A stretch of 64,000 nt of DNA from the NCBI RefSeq assembly GCF_019392245.1, contig NZ_JAHXRL010000001.1, positions 558,001 to 622,000 of the forward strand, written 5' to 3'. Numbering within the stretch: position 1 is the first letter of the stretch; each line of letters opens with the position of its first letter. Positions 51,723 to 63,979 of this stretch are shown piece by piece. The stretch is from Sulfitobacter sp. CW3. Its GTDB lineage: Bacteria; Pseudomonadota; Alphaproteobacteria; Rhodobacterales; Rhodobacteraceae. Under the pieces are notes generated by a model. It was not told the origin of the DNA. It made no database searches and was given only the letters and a program-made list of their open reading frames with translations. Made by a program: the position numbers and the translations under genes.

Positions 51723-52124
51723 ATGACCAAGTTGAAAATGTCTTCGGCGCAGATGGTGCAAGCCGCGCGGGCACGGATTAAAGAGATCGAAACCCCCGAT
51801 CTGATCGCCATGTTAGAGGATCCTGAGGTCGTGATCGTCGATTTACGCGACATCCGGGAACGCCAGCGCAGCGGCTATATTCCGGGCAGTTTTCATGCGC
51901 CCCGGGGTATGATCGAGTTCTGGATTGACCCCGACAGCCCCTATTTCAAACCTATCTTTGGCGAGGATAAGAAGTTTGTTTTCCACTGTGCATCGGGGTG
52001 GCGATCGGCCATCACGACCGCGACGTTGCATGATATGGGGTTCGAGGCCGCACATCTGCGCGAGGGGTTTTCGACATGGGAAAAGCACGGCGGCCCGGTC
52101 GAATTCCCTGAAAAGAAAGACTAA
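51723..52124 (+). CDS. Rhodanese-domain protein
   Basis: The 133-residue single-domain rhodanese has VIVDLRDIRERQRSGYIPGSFHAPRGMIEFW, the active-site loop FHCASGWRS with the persulfide-forming cysteine, and GFEAAHLREGFSTWEKHGGPVE. It transfers sulfane sulfur to cyanide or protein acceptors; the physiological role is not visible. ATG 51723 follows AAAGGACTTGAA; TTG 51708 would overlap that site. It precedes aroQ by 54 bp in the same direction. Confidence 0.88.
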   Translation: MTKLKMSSAQMVQAARARIKEIETPDLIAMLEDPEVVIVDLRDIRERQRSGYIPGSFHAPRGMIEFWIDPDSPYFKPIFGEDKKFVFHCASGWRSAITTATLHDMGFEAAHLREGFSTWEKHGGPVEFPEKKD

Positions 52125-52178
52125 ACAGGGTTTCGCGCCTGTGATATGCGTGCGGGACCACGACAAAAGGCATGGCAC

Positions 52179-52616
52179 ATGACATCTATTCTGATCCTGA
52201 ACGGACCCAACCTGAACCTTCTTGGCACGCGGCAGCCAGCGGTTTACGGGTCAACAACATTGGCAGACGTCGAAGCGATGTGCCGGTCCCATGCTGACAC
52301 GCTCGGCTTTGCGCTAAGCTTTGAGCAGTCGAACCACGAGGGTGTGATGATCGATCATATCCATGCAGCCAAGGGCACGCATGCGGGGATTATCCTGAAT
52401 GCGGGCGCATATACCCATACCTCGGTGGCGCTGATGGATGCGATTTCGTCGGTCGAACTGCCCGTGGTCGAAGTCCACCTGAGCAATATTCACGCCCGCG
52501 AAGCCTTCCGGCACAAATCCTATATCGCACCGGTGGCTTTGGGCCAGATTTGCGGGTTCGGGGCGCAGGGCTATGTACTGGCGCTGGATGCTCTTAAGGG
52601 GCATTTGGCCAAGTAA
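52179..52616 (+). CDS. aroQ: 3-dehydroquinate dehydratase, type II
   Basis: The 145-residue enzyme dehydrates 3-dehydroquinate in the shikimate pathway. Family motifs are intact: [19 protein letters not shown] with the catalytic Tyr, [31 protein letters not shown] and [20 protein letters not shown] with the catalytic His. ATG 52179 is used; the frame from 52146 is not conserved. It faces the rpsB-tsf operon and shares its terminator region. Confidence 0.94.
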   Translation: MTSILILNGPNLNLLGTRQPAVYGSTTLADVEAMCRSHADTLGFALSFEQSNHEGVMIDHIHAAKGTHAGIILNAGAYTHTSVALMDAISSVELPVVEVHLSNIHAREAFRHKSYIAPVALGQICGFGAQGYVLALDALKGHLAK

Positions 52617-52650
52617 TAGGCTGATCTAAAACGCAAAATCCTGAAACTTA

Positions 52651-52680
52651 AAAAGGCGGAAGCGCATCTGCGCCCCCGCC
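52651..52680 (-). terminator. Terminator of the rpsB-tsf operon
   Basis: On the minus strand an 11-bp stem (GGCGGGGGCGC with GCGCTTCCGCC, two G-T pairs) closes an AGAT loop and is followed by TTTTTAAG. It lies 24 bases after the tsf stop. Confidence 0.85.
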
Positions 52681-52703
52681 CCTCAATCTTGATATCGGAT
52701 CGC

Positions 52704-53579
52704 TTAGCCTTTGGCGGCCTTTGCAACTTCTGCAGCGAAATCTTCTTTGACGACTTCGATGCCTTCGCCAACTTCCAAACGTACGAAACCAGTGATGGTT
52801 GCGCCGGCTTCTTTTGCGGCGGCACCCACGGTCAGGTCAGGGTTCACAACAAACGCTTGGTTCAGCAATGTCACTTCGGACATGTACTTTTGCATACGGC
52901 CAACGATCATTTTCTCGATCACGGCGTCAGGCTTGCCGGATTCGCGTGCGATATCCATTTGAACCTGCTTTTCTTTCTCGACCACGGCTGGGTCCAGATC
53001 GGCTTCGGACAAGGACGCAGGGTTAACAGCGGCGATGTGCATCGCGATCTGTTTGCCAAGCGCTTCGTCGCCGCCGGTCAATGCGACCAGAACGCCGATT
53101 TTGCCCATGCCGGGTGCAGCAGCGTTGTGCACATAGGATACAACAAGGTCGCCATCGATGGACTGCATGCGGCGTACCGACATGTTTTCGCCGATTGTCG
53201 CGATTGCGTCTGTGATGACGGTCGAAACGGGCTTGCCGCCCATGTCGGCTGCGTTCAGCGCGTCGATGTCGGACACGTTTACAGCGACGTCAGCAATGCC
53301 GGAAACCATTTTCTGGAAGTCTGCGTTTTTGCCAACAAAGTCGGTCTCGGAGTTAACTTCGACTGCAACACCGTGGCCGCCTTCGACTTTAACCGCGACC
53401 AGACCTTCTGCAGCGGTACGGCCGGATTTTTTGGCCGCTTTGGCCAGACCTTTGGTCCGCAGCCAGTCAACGGCTGCTTCCATGTCGCCGTCTGTTTCAG
53501 TCAACGCCTTTTTGGCGTCCATCATGCCTGCGCCTGTCGTGTCGCGCAGTTCTTTGACCATGGATGCTGTGATTGCCAT
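52704..53579 (-). CDS. tsf: Translation elongation factor Ts
   Basis: The 291-residue factor regenerates EF-Tu-GTP. It has the N-terminal UBA-like segment [41 protein letters not shown], the EF-Tu contact motif [11 protein letters not shown], and the late [21 protein letters not shown] 53579 is preceded by AAGGAGAACCAAAGCG. The frame extends to 53642 but conservation starts here. It lies 124 bp downstream of rpsB. Confidence 0.95.
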   Translation of the reverse strand: MAITASMVKELRDTTGAGMMDAKKALTETDGDMEAAVDWLRTKGLAKAAKKSGRTAAEGLVAVKVEGGHGVAVEVNSETDFVGKNADFQKMVSGIADVAVNVSDIDALNAADMGGKPVSTVITDAIATIGENMSVRRMQSIDGDLVVSYVHNAAAPGMGKIGVLVALTGGDEALGKQIAMHIAAVNPASLSEADLDPAVVEKEKQVQMDIARESGKPDAVIEKMIVGRMQKYMSEVTLLNQAFVVNPDLTVGAAAKEAGATITGFVRLEVGEGIEVVKEDFAAEVAKAAKG

Positions 53580-53703
53580 CGCTTTGGTTCTCCTTGAATT
53601 GGGATGATATGAGGGGCACGTTTGCCTGCACTCATGTCTCAAAAATGTAATGGTTTCACGACAGGCAGGGGAATGTCCCCTGCCCGCCCCTTAGCGATGT
53701 CGC

Positions 53704-54573
53704 TTAGGACTTAGCCGCTTCTACAGTTTCCTGCTTGGATTCGATATCCAATGGTGCGTCGGCGCTCATTGCGTCGTTGGAAACAGTTTCGGTGGATGCT
53801 GCGCCAACTTCAACGCCGCCGTCTACCAAAGCTTCTTCCTCGGGTGCTTCTTCCATGGCACCGATGTCAACACCGGCTGCGCCGAGTTGAGCGGACATAC
53901 CGTCAAGCGCTGCACGTGCTGCAAGGTCGCAATACAGACCGATGGCGCGTGCCGCATCGTCGTTGCCTGGGATGATGTAGTCGATGCCGTCTGGCGAGCA
54001 GTTGGTGTCGACAACCGCAATAACCGGGATACCCAGTTTGTTGGCTTCGGCGACTGCCAGTGCTTCTTTTTTCACGTCGATGACAAAGATCAGGTCAGGA
54101 CGGCCGCCCATTTCGCGGATACCACCAAGGGATGCTTCCAGTTTGAACTGGTCACGCTCCATGCCAAGACGCTCTTTCTTGGTCAGGCCGGTAAAGCCGT
54201 TTTCGGACTGCTCGTCGATGGATTTCAGACGCTGGATCGACTTGGAAACAGTCTGCCAGTTGGTCAATGTGCCACCCAACCAGCGGTGGTTCATGTAATA
54301 CTGTGCGCATTTTTCGGCGGCATCGGCGATGGGCTGTGCGGCCTGACGCTTGGTACCAACGAAAAGAATGCTGCCGCCTTTGGCGACGGTGTCACGGATG
54401 ACTTGCAGGGCCTGATCCAGCATTGGAACAGTCTGTGTCAAATCCATGATGTGGATGCCGTTACGCGCGCCATAGATGAATGGACCCATACGTGGGTTCC
54501 AACGCTGCGTTTGGTGGCCGAAGTGAACGCCTGCTTCAAGCAATTGGCGCATGGAGAACTCTGGAAGAGCCAT
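53704..54573 (-). CDS. rpsB: 30S ribosomal protein S2 with acidic C-terminal tail
   Basis: The 289-residue protein has the S2 core ([83 protein letters not shown]). Beyond about residue 235 is an acidic alanine/glutamate tail ([16 protein letters not shown]...), longer than in E. coli (241 residues) but usual for alphaproteobacteria. ATG 54573 follows GGAAAGGTATAAAGAC. A good promoter lies about 120 bases upstream, leaving a leader in which feedback regulation is possible. Confidence 0.95.
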   Translation of the reverse strand: MALPEFSMRQLLEAGVHFGHQTQRWNPRMGPFIYGARNGIHIMDLTQTVPMLDQALQVIRDTVAKGGSILFVGTKRQAAQPIADAAEKCAQYYMNHRWLGGTLTNWQTVSKSIQRLKSIDEQSENGFTGLTKKERLGMERDQFKLEASLGGIREMGGRPDLIFVIDVKKEALAVAEANKLGIPVIAVVDTNCSPDGIDYIIPGNDDAARAIGLYCDLAARAALDGMSAQLGAAGVDIGAMEEAPEEEALVDGGVEVGAASTETVSNDAMSADAPLDIESKQETVEAAKS

Positions 54574-54695
54574 GTCTTTATACCTTTCCGGTTTTGCCTC
54601 GTCGGGGGTCTCGATCCCTTGTTGGGACCAACCGGCGGACATTCAAGGATTTCTCCCTCAAAGGCCCAACCCCGACTGCGGGTTTAAGTAGCGCG

Positions 54696-54724
54696 CGTAT
54701 AGGACGGTTTTTGACGATGCACAA
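54696..54724 (-). promoter_or_regulatory. Sigma-70-type promoter of rpsB-tsf
   Basis: On the minus strand TTGTGC (54724-54719) and TATACG (54701-54696) are separated by exactly 17 bases. The predicted transcript starts near 54689, about 115 bases before the rpsB ATG. Confidence 0.65.
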
Positions 54725-54948
54725 GGGGTGTTTCATTGGGATTGCGGCACATAAGAAACGCCATCCCGTCTAAAAAAGGGAAATCCACAAAAACCTTCTC
54801 GCAGAAGTTGATGCGCCTTAATGTTTGCTGTTATGGGGTCACCATTGCGCGCTTTTATGGCCTGTTTCAATGCTCAGGGAGCTTATTTCTTTTGGACGAT
54901 CCCATCCCGCTGTCATTCCGCGACACCCCTGCATCCAAGGCAGCGCCG

Positions 54949-55425
54949 ATGATCGAGGCGTTCGCCCGTGATGTGCAAAATATCCTTGGAGAGCAAGGCT
55001 ATTTGATCAATGACCGACTGTTGAAGTTATTGATGGCGGCACGTGATGCCCTGCGGATGGACGATGTTTGTATCACACAAATCAAGAGACGGCGGGTGCG
55101 CGTTCTATGCGCCACGCCATCGGATACCTGGCCGCAATCTGTCGCGCTTAACGATATAGATATGTACACCACGGGGCAGATCATACGGCAACAAACCATG
55201 GTCGCATCAGAAGCGGTAAACGCAACGCCGATTACCAAAACGGTGGATCTGACCGGACGCAGCCCCGGGCGGTACATCGGGGCCCCCATTTTATTTGACG
55301 GCACAATCTGGGGCACGGTCGAGATGTCAGGCACGGCGCAGCCTGACGGTTTCAGACCAGATGAAATTACAGCCGCCGTATTTCTTGCTGCTGTTCTATC
55401 GGTGCCGCTGGCGCTGCTGTCCTGA
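54949..55425 (+). CDS. GAF-domain protein
   Basis: The 158-residue protein looks like a single GAF domain: helical start MIEAFARDVQNILGEQGYLI, strand-rich DVCITQIKRRRVRVLCATPSD, a conserved-type segment RYIGAPILFDGTIWGTVEMSG and a hydrophobic C-terminal helix (AAVFLAAVLSVPLALL). No effector domain is attached. ATG 54949 is preceded by AAGG at nine bases; the frame stays open up to 54736, and starts at 54811 or 54736 cannot be excluded. The ligand is unknown. It is convergent with olsA with only two bases between the stops. Confidence 0.6.
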   Translation: MIEAFARDVQNILGEQGYLINDRLLKLLMAARDALRMDDVCITQIKRRRVRVLCATPSDTWPQSVALNDIDMYTTGQIIRQQTMVASEAVNATPITKTVDLTGRSPGRYIGAPILFDGTIWGTVEMSGTAQPDGFRPDEITAAVFLAAVLSVPLALLS

Positions 55426-55427
55426 TC

Positions 55428-56261
55428 CTAACGGCCCAGCAGGTCGATCTGGTGACCTTCGCGGACAATGCGTTCGCAGGTCACGGCAAGCGCCTTGCGG
55501 TCTGAGAAATCTATCACCTTAAGGGGCGGATGATAGCGTGTGATCACCCGGCCGTGTTCCTTGGCCGCGAGGGTGGCCAGCAAATGCGAACCAAACGACA
55601 TATCCCCCCACCAGCCATAGAACCGGTCATCTGATCCGTTCGGCGTGCTATAGGTCACGCTGACAGGCTGTATCCAGATCACATCGCGCAGTTGCGGGGC
55701 CATGAAGGCCTGAAAAAGCGTGGTCTTGAACGGCAGAACCTGTTGCCCGTCGGTGCTGGTGCCTTCGGGGAAAAACAGCAAACGGTGGTTGTGCAAAAGC
55801 CGCTGTTGAAACAGTTCGGTTTGTTCGCGCGCGCGCTTGGGGTTGCGTTCAATAAAGACGGTGCCGGTGGCACGGGCCAACCAGCCAATACCGGGCCAGC
55901 CTGCAACCTCGGATTTGGCCACGAAATAGATCCGCTGGCTTGCGTTCAGCGAAAAGATATCCAGCCAGCTGGCATGGTTTGCCACCACGGCACCGGGGTG
56001 CTGCATCGCTGTGCCGATGCGGCGGCGGCGCAGCCCGATGATCCAGAATGCCGTGCGGCAGACCGCTTGGGTGATGTAGGGCGACACCGGCCTGCCCTGC
56101 CCGTATAGTGGCCGTTCAACCAGCCGGATCAGCATCAAGACGATCAACCCGACGGTCACAAGCAACGCGAGGGCCACACCGCGCACAAGGATACGCAGCC
56201 ACCCCATCGGGCCAATGCTGTGTTCCAACAGCGCCTCTGAGCCGTCCCAACGGGGGCTCAT
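55428..56261 (-). CDS. olsA: Lysophospholipid acyltransferase, OlsA-like (PlsC family)
   Basis: The 277-residue protein has an N-terminal membrane helix (about 20-45, GVALALLVTVGLIVLMLIRLV) and PlsC motifs: catalytic NHASWLDIF (HX4D), FIERNPKRAREQ, and FFPEGTSTDGQQVLPFK. It follows olsB with a four-base overlap (ATGA at 56258-56261). In ornithine-lipid synthesis OlsA adds the second acyl chain to lyso-ornithine lipid; rhodobacterial OlsA can also acylate lysophosphatidic acid. The gene pair makes the assignment strong. Confidence 0.88.
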   Translation of the reverse strand: MSPRWDGSEALLEHSIGPMGWLRILVRGVALALLVTVGLIVLMLIRLVERPLYGQGRPVSPYITQAVCRTAFWIIGLRRRRIGTAMQHPGAVVANHASWLDIFSLNASQRIYFVAKSEVAGWPGIGWLARATGTVFIERNPKRAREQTELFQQRLLHNHRLLFFPEGTSTDGQQVLPFKTTLFQAFMAPQLRDVIWIQPVSVTYSTPNGSDDRFYGWWGDMSFGSHLLATLAAKEHGRVITRYHPPLKVIDFSDRKALAVTCERIVREGHQIDLLGR

Positions 56262-57022
56262 TTTACCGCTCCGCTGTAAATGCGGGCGTGACGGTCGCTT
56301 AGCTTGGCGGTGTCCATGATCAGGCACACGTCGGTTGTGTTAAATTCATGATCAATAAACGCGCCGTCCCCCACACATCCGCCAAGACGCAGATACGCCT
56401 TGATCAGGCTTGGCACCTGTACCATGGCAGGCCGGCGGTCCAGCTTTGCGGCGGGGATGATGTTCATCTCTTGATGTGCCTCGTCGCGGGCGCGCACCCT
56501 TAGGTCGGGCGGCGCAAGATGGTTGTGATAGAGCAGCGACAAGGGCTGTGCCAGCGCTGAAATATCTGTCCCGTGAAAGCTGGCCACGCCAAATAATATC
56601 TCGATCTGATGCTGGGCGACATAGGTCGCAAGGCCGGACCACAGATGATGCATGGCCGCCCCGCCGCGGTAATCCGGATGCACACACGAACGCCCCAATT
56701 CAAGCACGCGGCGGCCCGAGCGTTTGAGCGGCGTCAGATCATATTCGGCCTCGGAATAGAAACCACCTGCCCTTTCGGCGGCCTCGGCCCGCAAAAGCCG
56801 GTAAACGCCCACGACCCGATCCGTTTTTTTGCAAGACAGGATCAGGTGATCGACAAAATCGTCGTAGTGATCTTTTTCAAGCTGTTGATCATGGTCAACC
56901 AAGGCCCCGCTGGCACCCAATTCCGTCACAAACACATCATAGCGCAAACGCTGCGCCGCGCGCAGGTCAGCCGGCGTTTGTGCCAGCTTAAGCTCAAAAT
57001 CTGAGGCGGTTCCAAAGTTCAA
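56258..57022 (-). CDS. olsB: L-ornithine N-alpha-acyltransferase OlsB
   Basis: The 254-residue GNAT-fold protein has the OlsB patterns FELKLAQTPADLRAAQRLRYDVFVTELGA, VVGVYRLLR, GRRVLELGRSCVHPDYRGGAAMHHLW and FGVASFHGTDISALAQPLSLLYHNHLAP. It transfers a 3-hydroxyacyl group from acyl carrier protein to ornithine, the first step of ornithine-lipid synthesis, a phosphorus-free membrane lipid. In other bacteria olsB rises under phosphate limitation. I see no convincing Pho-box repeats in the short upstream region, so Pho control is not shown here. Confidence 0.9.
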   Translation of the reverse strand: MNFGTASDFELKLAQTPADLRAAQRLRYDVFVTELGASGALVDHDQQLEKDHYDDFVDHLILSCKKTDRVVGVYRLLRAEAAERAGGFYSEAEYDLTPLKRSGRRVLELGRSCVHPDYRGGAAMHHLWSGLATYVAQHQIEILFGVASFHGTDISALAQPLSLLYHNHLAPPDLRVRARDEAHQEMNIIPAAKLDRRPAMVQVPSLIKAYLRLGGCVGDGAFIDHEFNTTDVCLIMDTAKLSDRHARIYSGAVK

Positions 57023-57082
57023 TGATGTGTTTCCTTGGGTTTGGTGGGGCGAAGCCGTGGTTTTCTAGGGGTCTTGCTGGTA

Positions 57083-57286
57083 TTAACCGTTTGCTAACGT
57101 AGAGCTGTCACCAAAGACAGGCGTCAAACCGACCCGGAAACTATCTATGACCATTTTACCTTCGCTGCGAAAGTTAACCGTTACTTTGCCATGTATGTTA
57201 CTTTGCACTTGTCCGACACCCCAGTCCGGGTGCTGCGGATGCCGAACCAACATGCCTGGCGTCAAAATGGCATTTAGATCATCCAT
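57083..57286 (-). CDS. DUF3553 protein
   Basis: The 67-residue protein (MDDLNAILTPGMLVRHPQHP...) has the DUF3553 core: GMLVRHPQHPDWGVGQVQSNIHGKVTVNFRSEGKMVI. It resembles the beta-barrel UvrD/Mfd-type RNAP-contact (CarD/Tudor-like) folds and is common in alphaproteobacteria. The role is not established. AAGGAAATCCC precedes the ATG, good spacing. It is divergent from chpT and upstream of olsBA. Confidence 0.78.
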   Translation of the reverse strand: MDDLNAILTPGMLVRHPQHPDWGVGQVQSNIHGKVTVNFRSEGKMVIDSFRVGLTPVFGDSSTLANG

Positions 57287-57315
57287 GGGATTTCCTTTAG
57301 CGGGGGTGGCAAAAC

Positions 57316-57912
57316 ATGCCTAATTCAGAGATCGAACTTGCAGCATTGGTGGGCAGCCGCATTTGCCATGATTTGATATCGCCCATCGGCGCGGTCAACA
57401 ATGGGTTGGAACTGCTTTCGATGGCGGGTGCCGGATCAAGTTCGGAAATGACCTTGATCGGCGAAAGCGTTGACAGTGCCAGCGCGCGGATTCGGTTTTT
57501 TCGCGTGGCCTTTGGTGCCGCTGAAAATCAGGTTCTCGGCGCGTCTGAAACCAATGGTATTTTACATGACTATCATTACAACACCCGCTGGAATGTAATA
57601 TGGTCCCCGACGGATCCGCAACAACGCACGGATATTCGCATGTGCTTTCTGGCATTGCTGTGCATGGAAACCGGCATGCCTTATGGCGGCACAATCACGG
57701 TCAAGACGTCGGGTGGCAAATGGACTTTGACCGGTCAGGCAGACAAGCTCAGCATCGACCCGGAACTGTGGTCCGTTCTGGCCACTGGACAGCCCGCGAT
57801 CAAGTTGCGGCCTGCCCAGGTGCAGTTTGGATTGCTGCCAGTCATCGCACGCGACGCGGGCAAACAGATCACATCACAAATCCTCGAAAACAAAATTACC
57901 CTTTCGTTTTAG
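57316..57912 (+). CDS. chpT: Histidine phosphotransferase ChpT-like
   Basis: The 198-residue protein has a DHp-like helical hairpin with the acceptor His in SRICHDLISPIGAVNNGLELL (His at about residue 19) and a degenerate HATPase-like C-terminal domain without nucleotide motifs. ChpT relays phosphate from CckA to CtrA, which in rhodobacteria controls motility, gene-transfer agents and quorum-linked traits. A GGGGGTGGC stretch lies upstream of the ATG. It is convergent with proA. Confidence 0.85.
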   Translation: MPNSEIELAALVGSRICHDLISPIGAVNNGLELLSMAGAGSSSEMTLIGESVDSASARIRFFRVAFGAAENQVLGASETNGILHDYHYNTRWNVIWSPTDPQQRTDIRMCFLALLCMETGMPYGGTITVKTSGGKWTLTGQADKLSIDPELWSVLATGQPAIKLRPAQVQFGLLPVIARDAGKQITSQILENKITLSF

Positions 57913-57933
57913 GGTGTTGCCGTTTTGGTTGCT

Positions 57934-59211
57934 TTAGCTGCGAACAGCACCGTCCCCACGCACAAGATATTTAAAGCTGGTCAGCTGCTCGGCACCCACA
58001 GGGCCACGTGCATGCATCTTGCCCGTGGCAATCCCGATCTCGGCACCCATGCCGAATTCACCGCCATCGGCGAACTGCGTTGACGCGTTATGCATCAGAA
58101 TTGCGGAATCCAGACGGGTCATGAACTTGGTCGCCGCCGCATCGTCTTCGGTGATGATGCAGTCGGTGTGGTTGGACCCGAATTCACGGATATGCGCGAT
58201 GGCCCCATCAATATCGGGCACGGTCTTGGCAGCGATGATCATGTCCAGATACTCGTGACCCCAGTCATCATCGGTCGCGGGTACGGTGCCCTCGATCTCG
58301 GACAGGGGGGCAGCGGCGCGGACTTCGACACCAGCGTCGATCAGCGCTTTGATCACACCTTTGCCGATGGTGCGCGCGACTTTTTCGTGGATCAGCAAAC
58401 ATTCGGCAGAGCCGCAAATGCCGGTCCGGCGGGTTTTCGCGTTCAACACAACCTTCAGAACCTTTTCGGGGTCTGCGGCCTCGTCGATATAGATATGCAC
58501 GATCCCTTCGAGATGGGCAAAAACCGGCACGCGGGCCTCGCGTTGGACAAGACCGACCAACCCTTTGCCGCCACGAGGGACAATCACGTCAATCGTGTCG
58601 GTCATGGTTAACATTTCGCTTACGGCAGCGCGGTCACGGGTGGGGACAAGCTGGATCGCGTCCTTGGGCAGGCCAGCTGATTCAAGCCCCTGTTGCAACG
58701 CGGCGTGGATGGCGCGCGAAGAATGAAAGCTTTCCGAGCCGCCGCGCAGAATGACGGCATTACCGGCCTTGAGACACAGGGCACCCGCGTCAGCGGTCAC
58801 ATTGGGGCGCGATTCATAGATCACCCCGATCACACCCAATGGCGTGCGAACACGTTGGATGTGCAGACCGGATGGCTGGTCCCATTCGGTCAGAACCTCG
58901 CCTACGGGGTCTTTTTGGGCGGCGATGCTGCGCAAGCTTTCGGTGATCGCCCTGATCCGGCCTTCGTCCAGCAAAAGACGGTCCATCATCGCGTCAGACA
59001 GCCCCTTGTCGCGGCCAAATTCCATGTCCTGCGCATTGGCCGCCAGAATATCAGCACGCGCATCCCACATGGCGTCGGCGGCGTTTTCAAGGGCAGTTTG
59101 CTTTTGCGCGGCGCTGGCAAAACCAAGGGTCGCGGCGGCTGCTTTGGCGCGGCGGCCAATGTCTGCCATCAACGCGGGAATGTCGGATGTCTGTGTCATG
59201 TCCAAAGTCAT
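57934..59211 (-). CDS. proA: Glutamate-5-semialdehyde dehydrogenase
   Basis: The 425-residue enzyme reduces gamma-glutamyl phosphate to the semialdehyde for proline synthesis. Conserved parts include [72 protein letters not shown] and the catalytic-cysteine region [17 protein letters not shown] 59211 follows GAGACA; starts at 59235 or 59199 are possible. proB lies 78 bp upstream in the same direction, so the two act in order. Confidence 0.94.
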   Translation of the reverse strand: MTLDMTQTSDIPALMADIGRRAKAAAATLGFASAAQKQTALENAADAMWDARADILAANAQDMEFGRDKGLSDAMMDRLLLDEGRIRAITESLRSIAAQKDPVGEVLTEWDQPSGLHIQRVRTPLGVIGVIYESRPNVTADAGALCLKAGNAVILRGGSESFHSSRAIHAALQQGLESAGLPKDAIQLVPTRDRAAVSEMLTMTDTIDVIVPRGGKGLVGLVQREARVPVFAHLEGIVHIYIDEAADPEKVLKVVLNAKTRRTGICGSAECLLIHEKVARTIGKGVIKALIDAGVEVRAAAPLSEIEGTVPATDDDWGHEYLDMIIAAKTVPDIDGAIAHIREFGSNHTDCIITEDDAAATKFMTRLDSAILMHNASTQFADGGEFGMGAEIGIATGKMHARGPVGAEQLTSFKYLVRGDGAVRS

Positions 59212-59289
59212 TGTCTCAGATCTACTTTTCTTCATTTCGGTTACAGCACTACCTAAAGCCTTCGGCGAGGATTTTAAACCATTTGGAAA

Positions 59290-61991
<2,702 letters not shown>

Positions 61992-61995
<4 letters not shown>

Positions 61996-62594
61996 GTTCC
62001 TCCTCCGAACAGTACGAATAGGACTGATGCAACTGTCAGACCGGCCAAGGTCCACATCAGGTATTTCTCCCAGATGGTGCCGGCGACGGTCTTTGCAATA
62101 GCTGCCCCTGCAAGTGTCCAAAGGGGGTGCAAAGCGATCTGACAGCATAGCAACACGGCCGCGACTGTCGCGGTGGCAACCAAGGTCGGCGTGCCGGGGG
62201 CGACAAAGGCGGTAAAGCTGCCGACGATCATCGCCCATGCCTTGGGGTTCAGCGGGTGCACAATCAGCCCGGCCAGAAATCCGGGGGCATTTTCGGTTTC
62301 GTGCCCCAGCCCCAGCCGCAGGTTTGCAACCTTCCATGCCAGCCAGATGATATAGGCCGCCGAGGCGAATTTCAGCGTGGTAAACAGCAGTGGCGCACGT
62401 TCGGCCAGTTGCATCAGGCCAAAGCCGATGGGCCAGATGATCAGTTGTTTGCCCAACACCACGCCTGCCACGAACGGCAGCGCGGCGCGAAATCCAAAGC
62501 GCGCGCCGGTGGCCATCATCGCCATGTTTGCCGGGCCCGGTGTGCCAACCTGACTGAGGGCGAATACCGCCAGTGATGCGATTGCGACGCTCAT
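61992..62594 (-). CDS. LysE-family amino acid exporter
   Basis: The 200-residue protein has six hydrophobic segments and the LysE signature SQVGTPGPANMAMMATGARFGFRAALPFVAGVVLG, plus VHPLNPKAWAMIVGSFTAFV. Members export amino acids such as lysine, threonine or homoserine lactone; the specific substrate is unclear. It is coupled to the GNAT gene by an overlap. Confidence 0.85.
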
Positions 62595-62736
62595 GACAGT
62601 TTACCTGCCGACAAGAATGTCCCTGCGGCCACGCATTTTGCGCGCGCCGCGTTGCCAATGATCCGGAAAGAGCGTTGTGGCAGTGTCATCTAGCCCTTCC
62701 TTTCTGGACAGAGAGATTGAACAATTGATTAACAGC

Positions 62737-62764
62737 AAAAAAGGACCGGCGTTTCCGCCGATCC
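62737..62764 (-). terminator. Terminator of the rplU-rpmA operon
   Basis: On the minus strand GGATCGGCG and CGCCGGTCC (one G-T pair) form a 9-bp stem with a GAAA loop, followed by TTTTTT. It lies 33 bases after the rpmA stop. Confidence 0.88.
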
Positions 62765-62796
62765 CCGAATTTTTTTAAAACCCTAGTAGGTACGGC

Positions 62797-63066
62797 TTAC
62801 TCTGCGGCTTCTGCCACTGGCAGGACCGAGATAAACGTGCGGTTTTTCAGACCCTTGTGGAACTGAACCTTACCGTCGACCTTGGCAAAGATGGTGTGAT
62901 CTTTACCCATGCCAACGCCTTCAGCTGGCCAGAATTTTGTGCCGCGCTGACGCACCAGAATGTTGCCGGGAATAACAGCTTCGCCGCCGTATTTCTTTAC
63001 GCCAAGACGACGCCCTGCGGAGTCGCGACCGTTACGGGATGAACCGCCTGCTTTTTTATGTGCCAT
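62797..63066 (-). CDS. rpmA: 50S ribosomal protein L27
   Basis: The 89-residue protein starts [20 protein letters not shown], so it lacks the cleaved N-terminal extension found in Firmicutes, and contains [40 protein letters not shown]. It binds near the peptidyl-transferase centre. AAGGAGAGACACC precedes the ATG. It is 12 bp downstream of rplU. Confidence 0.96.
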   Translation of the reverse strand: MAHKKAGGSSRNGRDSAGRRLGVKKYGGEAVIPGNILVRQRGTKFWPAEGVGMGKDHTIFAKVDGKVQFHKGLKNRTFISVLPVAEAAE

Positions 63067-63078
63067 TGGTGTCTCTCC

Positions 63079-63804
63079 TTAGCCTTTTGCCAGTTCTTTG
63101 GCCTGTGCGATCCAGTCTTCACGACCCACACGACCTTTGAACGACAGTTTCTCTTCGATTGCTTCTACGTCTGCATCTGTCCACGCTGCGATTTGTGCAA
63201 ATGTGGTGACGCCTTCGCCGTTCAGCTTGCCAACGATGACGGGGCCAACGCCAGAGATCTTGCTCAGATCGTCTGCGCCTTCAGCTGCTGCCGCTTTTTT
63301 GGCTGGCTTTGCTTTGGCTGCCTTCGCGGGCTTTTCAGCAGCAGGTGCTGCCGCTTTTTTCTCTGCTTTGGTTTTCTTCGCAGGCTTGGCTGCGTCAACC
63401 TTGGCGGCTGCGTTGGATTCGATGGCTGCAACGGCTGCTGCGCTTACCGAACCTGTACCGATGGCTGCTTTTGCGCCGGACTTGCCTGCGCCAGATGCCA
63501 TGATCTCGCCGATTTTAACCAGCGTCAGCTTTTGACGGTGGCCCTTGGTGCGCTTGGAGGAGTGCTTCCGGCGGCGCTTGACGAAGTGGATGACTTTCTC
63601 GCCCTTGATCTGGTCAACAACTTCGGCCTGAACGCCGGCATCGTCTACCATAGGGGAACCAACAACAGGGCTGTCGCCGCCCAGCATCAGAACTTCGTTG
63701 AATTGGACTGTTTCGCCCGCGTCAGCAGCCAAACGTTCTACCCGAAGCATATCGCCGGATTGAACTTTGTACTGCTTGCCGCCTGTCTTGATGACCGCAA
63801 ACAT
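63079..63804 (-). CDS. rplU: 50S ribosomal protein L21 with C-terminal helix-hairpin-helix extension
   Basis: The 241-residue protein begins with a normal L21 (1-103: [52 protein letters not shown]). It continues with an alanine/lysine-rich linker (about 110-185) and a C-terminal domain [29 protein letters not shown] (about 188-241) that looks like a helix-hairpin-helix of the DUF4332 kind. Typical L21 is about 103 residues, so more than half is extension. ATG 63804 follows AAAGGAATACGC. The operon then runs into rpmA. Confidence 0.93.
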   Translation of the reverse strand: MFAVIKTGGKQYKVQSGDMLRVERLAADAGETVQFNEVLMLGGDSPVVGSPMVDDAGVQAEVVDQIKGEKVIHFVKRRRKHSSKRTKGHRQKLTLVKIGEIMASGAGKSGAKAAIGTGSVSAAAVAAIESNAAAKVDAAKPAKKTKAEKKAAAPAAEKPAKAAKAKPAKKAAAAEGADDLSKISGVGPVIVGKLNGEGVTTFAQIAAWTDADVEAIEEKLSFKGRVGREDWIAQAKELAKG

Positions 63805-63950
63805 GCGTATTCCTTTTTCGCTTTCGCGTCCTGTGGTCCCCAGAGCGGGAGTTTTCGGGCCTAGGCCCACCTCGGACAGCGCACCCCATTTCGGGATGAT
63901 CATAAAATAATAAAGGCATCCAAGACGGATACCTTTGGGTTGAGAGCTGC

Positions 63951-63979
63951 CAAATGCACCACCGCCGCCTTTATGTCAA
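63951..63979 (-). promoter_or_regulatory. Candidate promoter of rplU-rpmA
   Basis: On the minus strand TTGACA (63979-63974) and CATTTG (63956-63951) are 17 bases apart. The -35 is perfect and the -10 weak, which is acceptable for alphaproteobacteria. The leader to the rplU ATG would be about 140 nt. Confidence 0.5.

Noticed and set aside
52689..53597. A 302-codon open frame on the plus strand
   Set aside because: It is antisense to tsf and shows no domain of its own.
53664..53684. A terminator between rpsB and tsf
   Set aside because: There is an 8-bp GC stem (GGCAGGGG), but no T-run follows on the minus strand; it may be a processing or attenuation hairpin but is not supported as a terminator.
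57023..57130. A Pho box controlling olsB
   Set aside because: Only one CTGTCAC-like unit is present, inside the DUF3553 coding region and without an 11-bp repeat partner.
61996..62658. N-terminal part of a 402-codon frame leading into the GNAT gene
   Set aside because: This part lies out of frame inside lysE. The GNAT protein begins at 61995 with an ATGA overlap.
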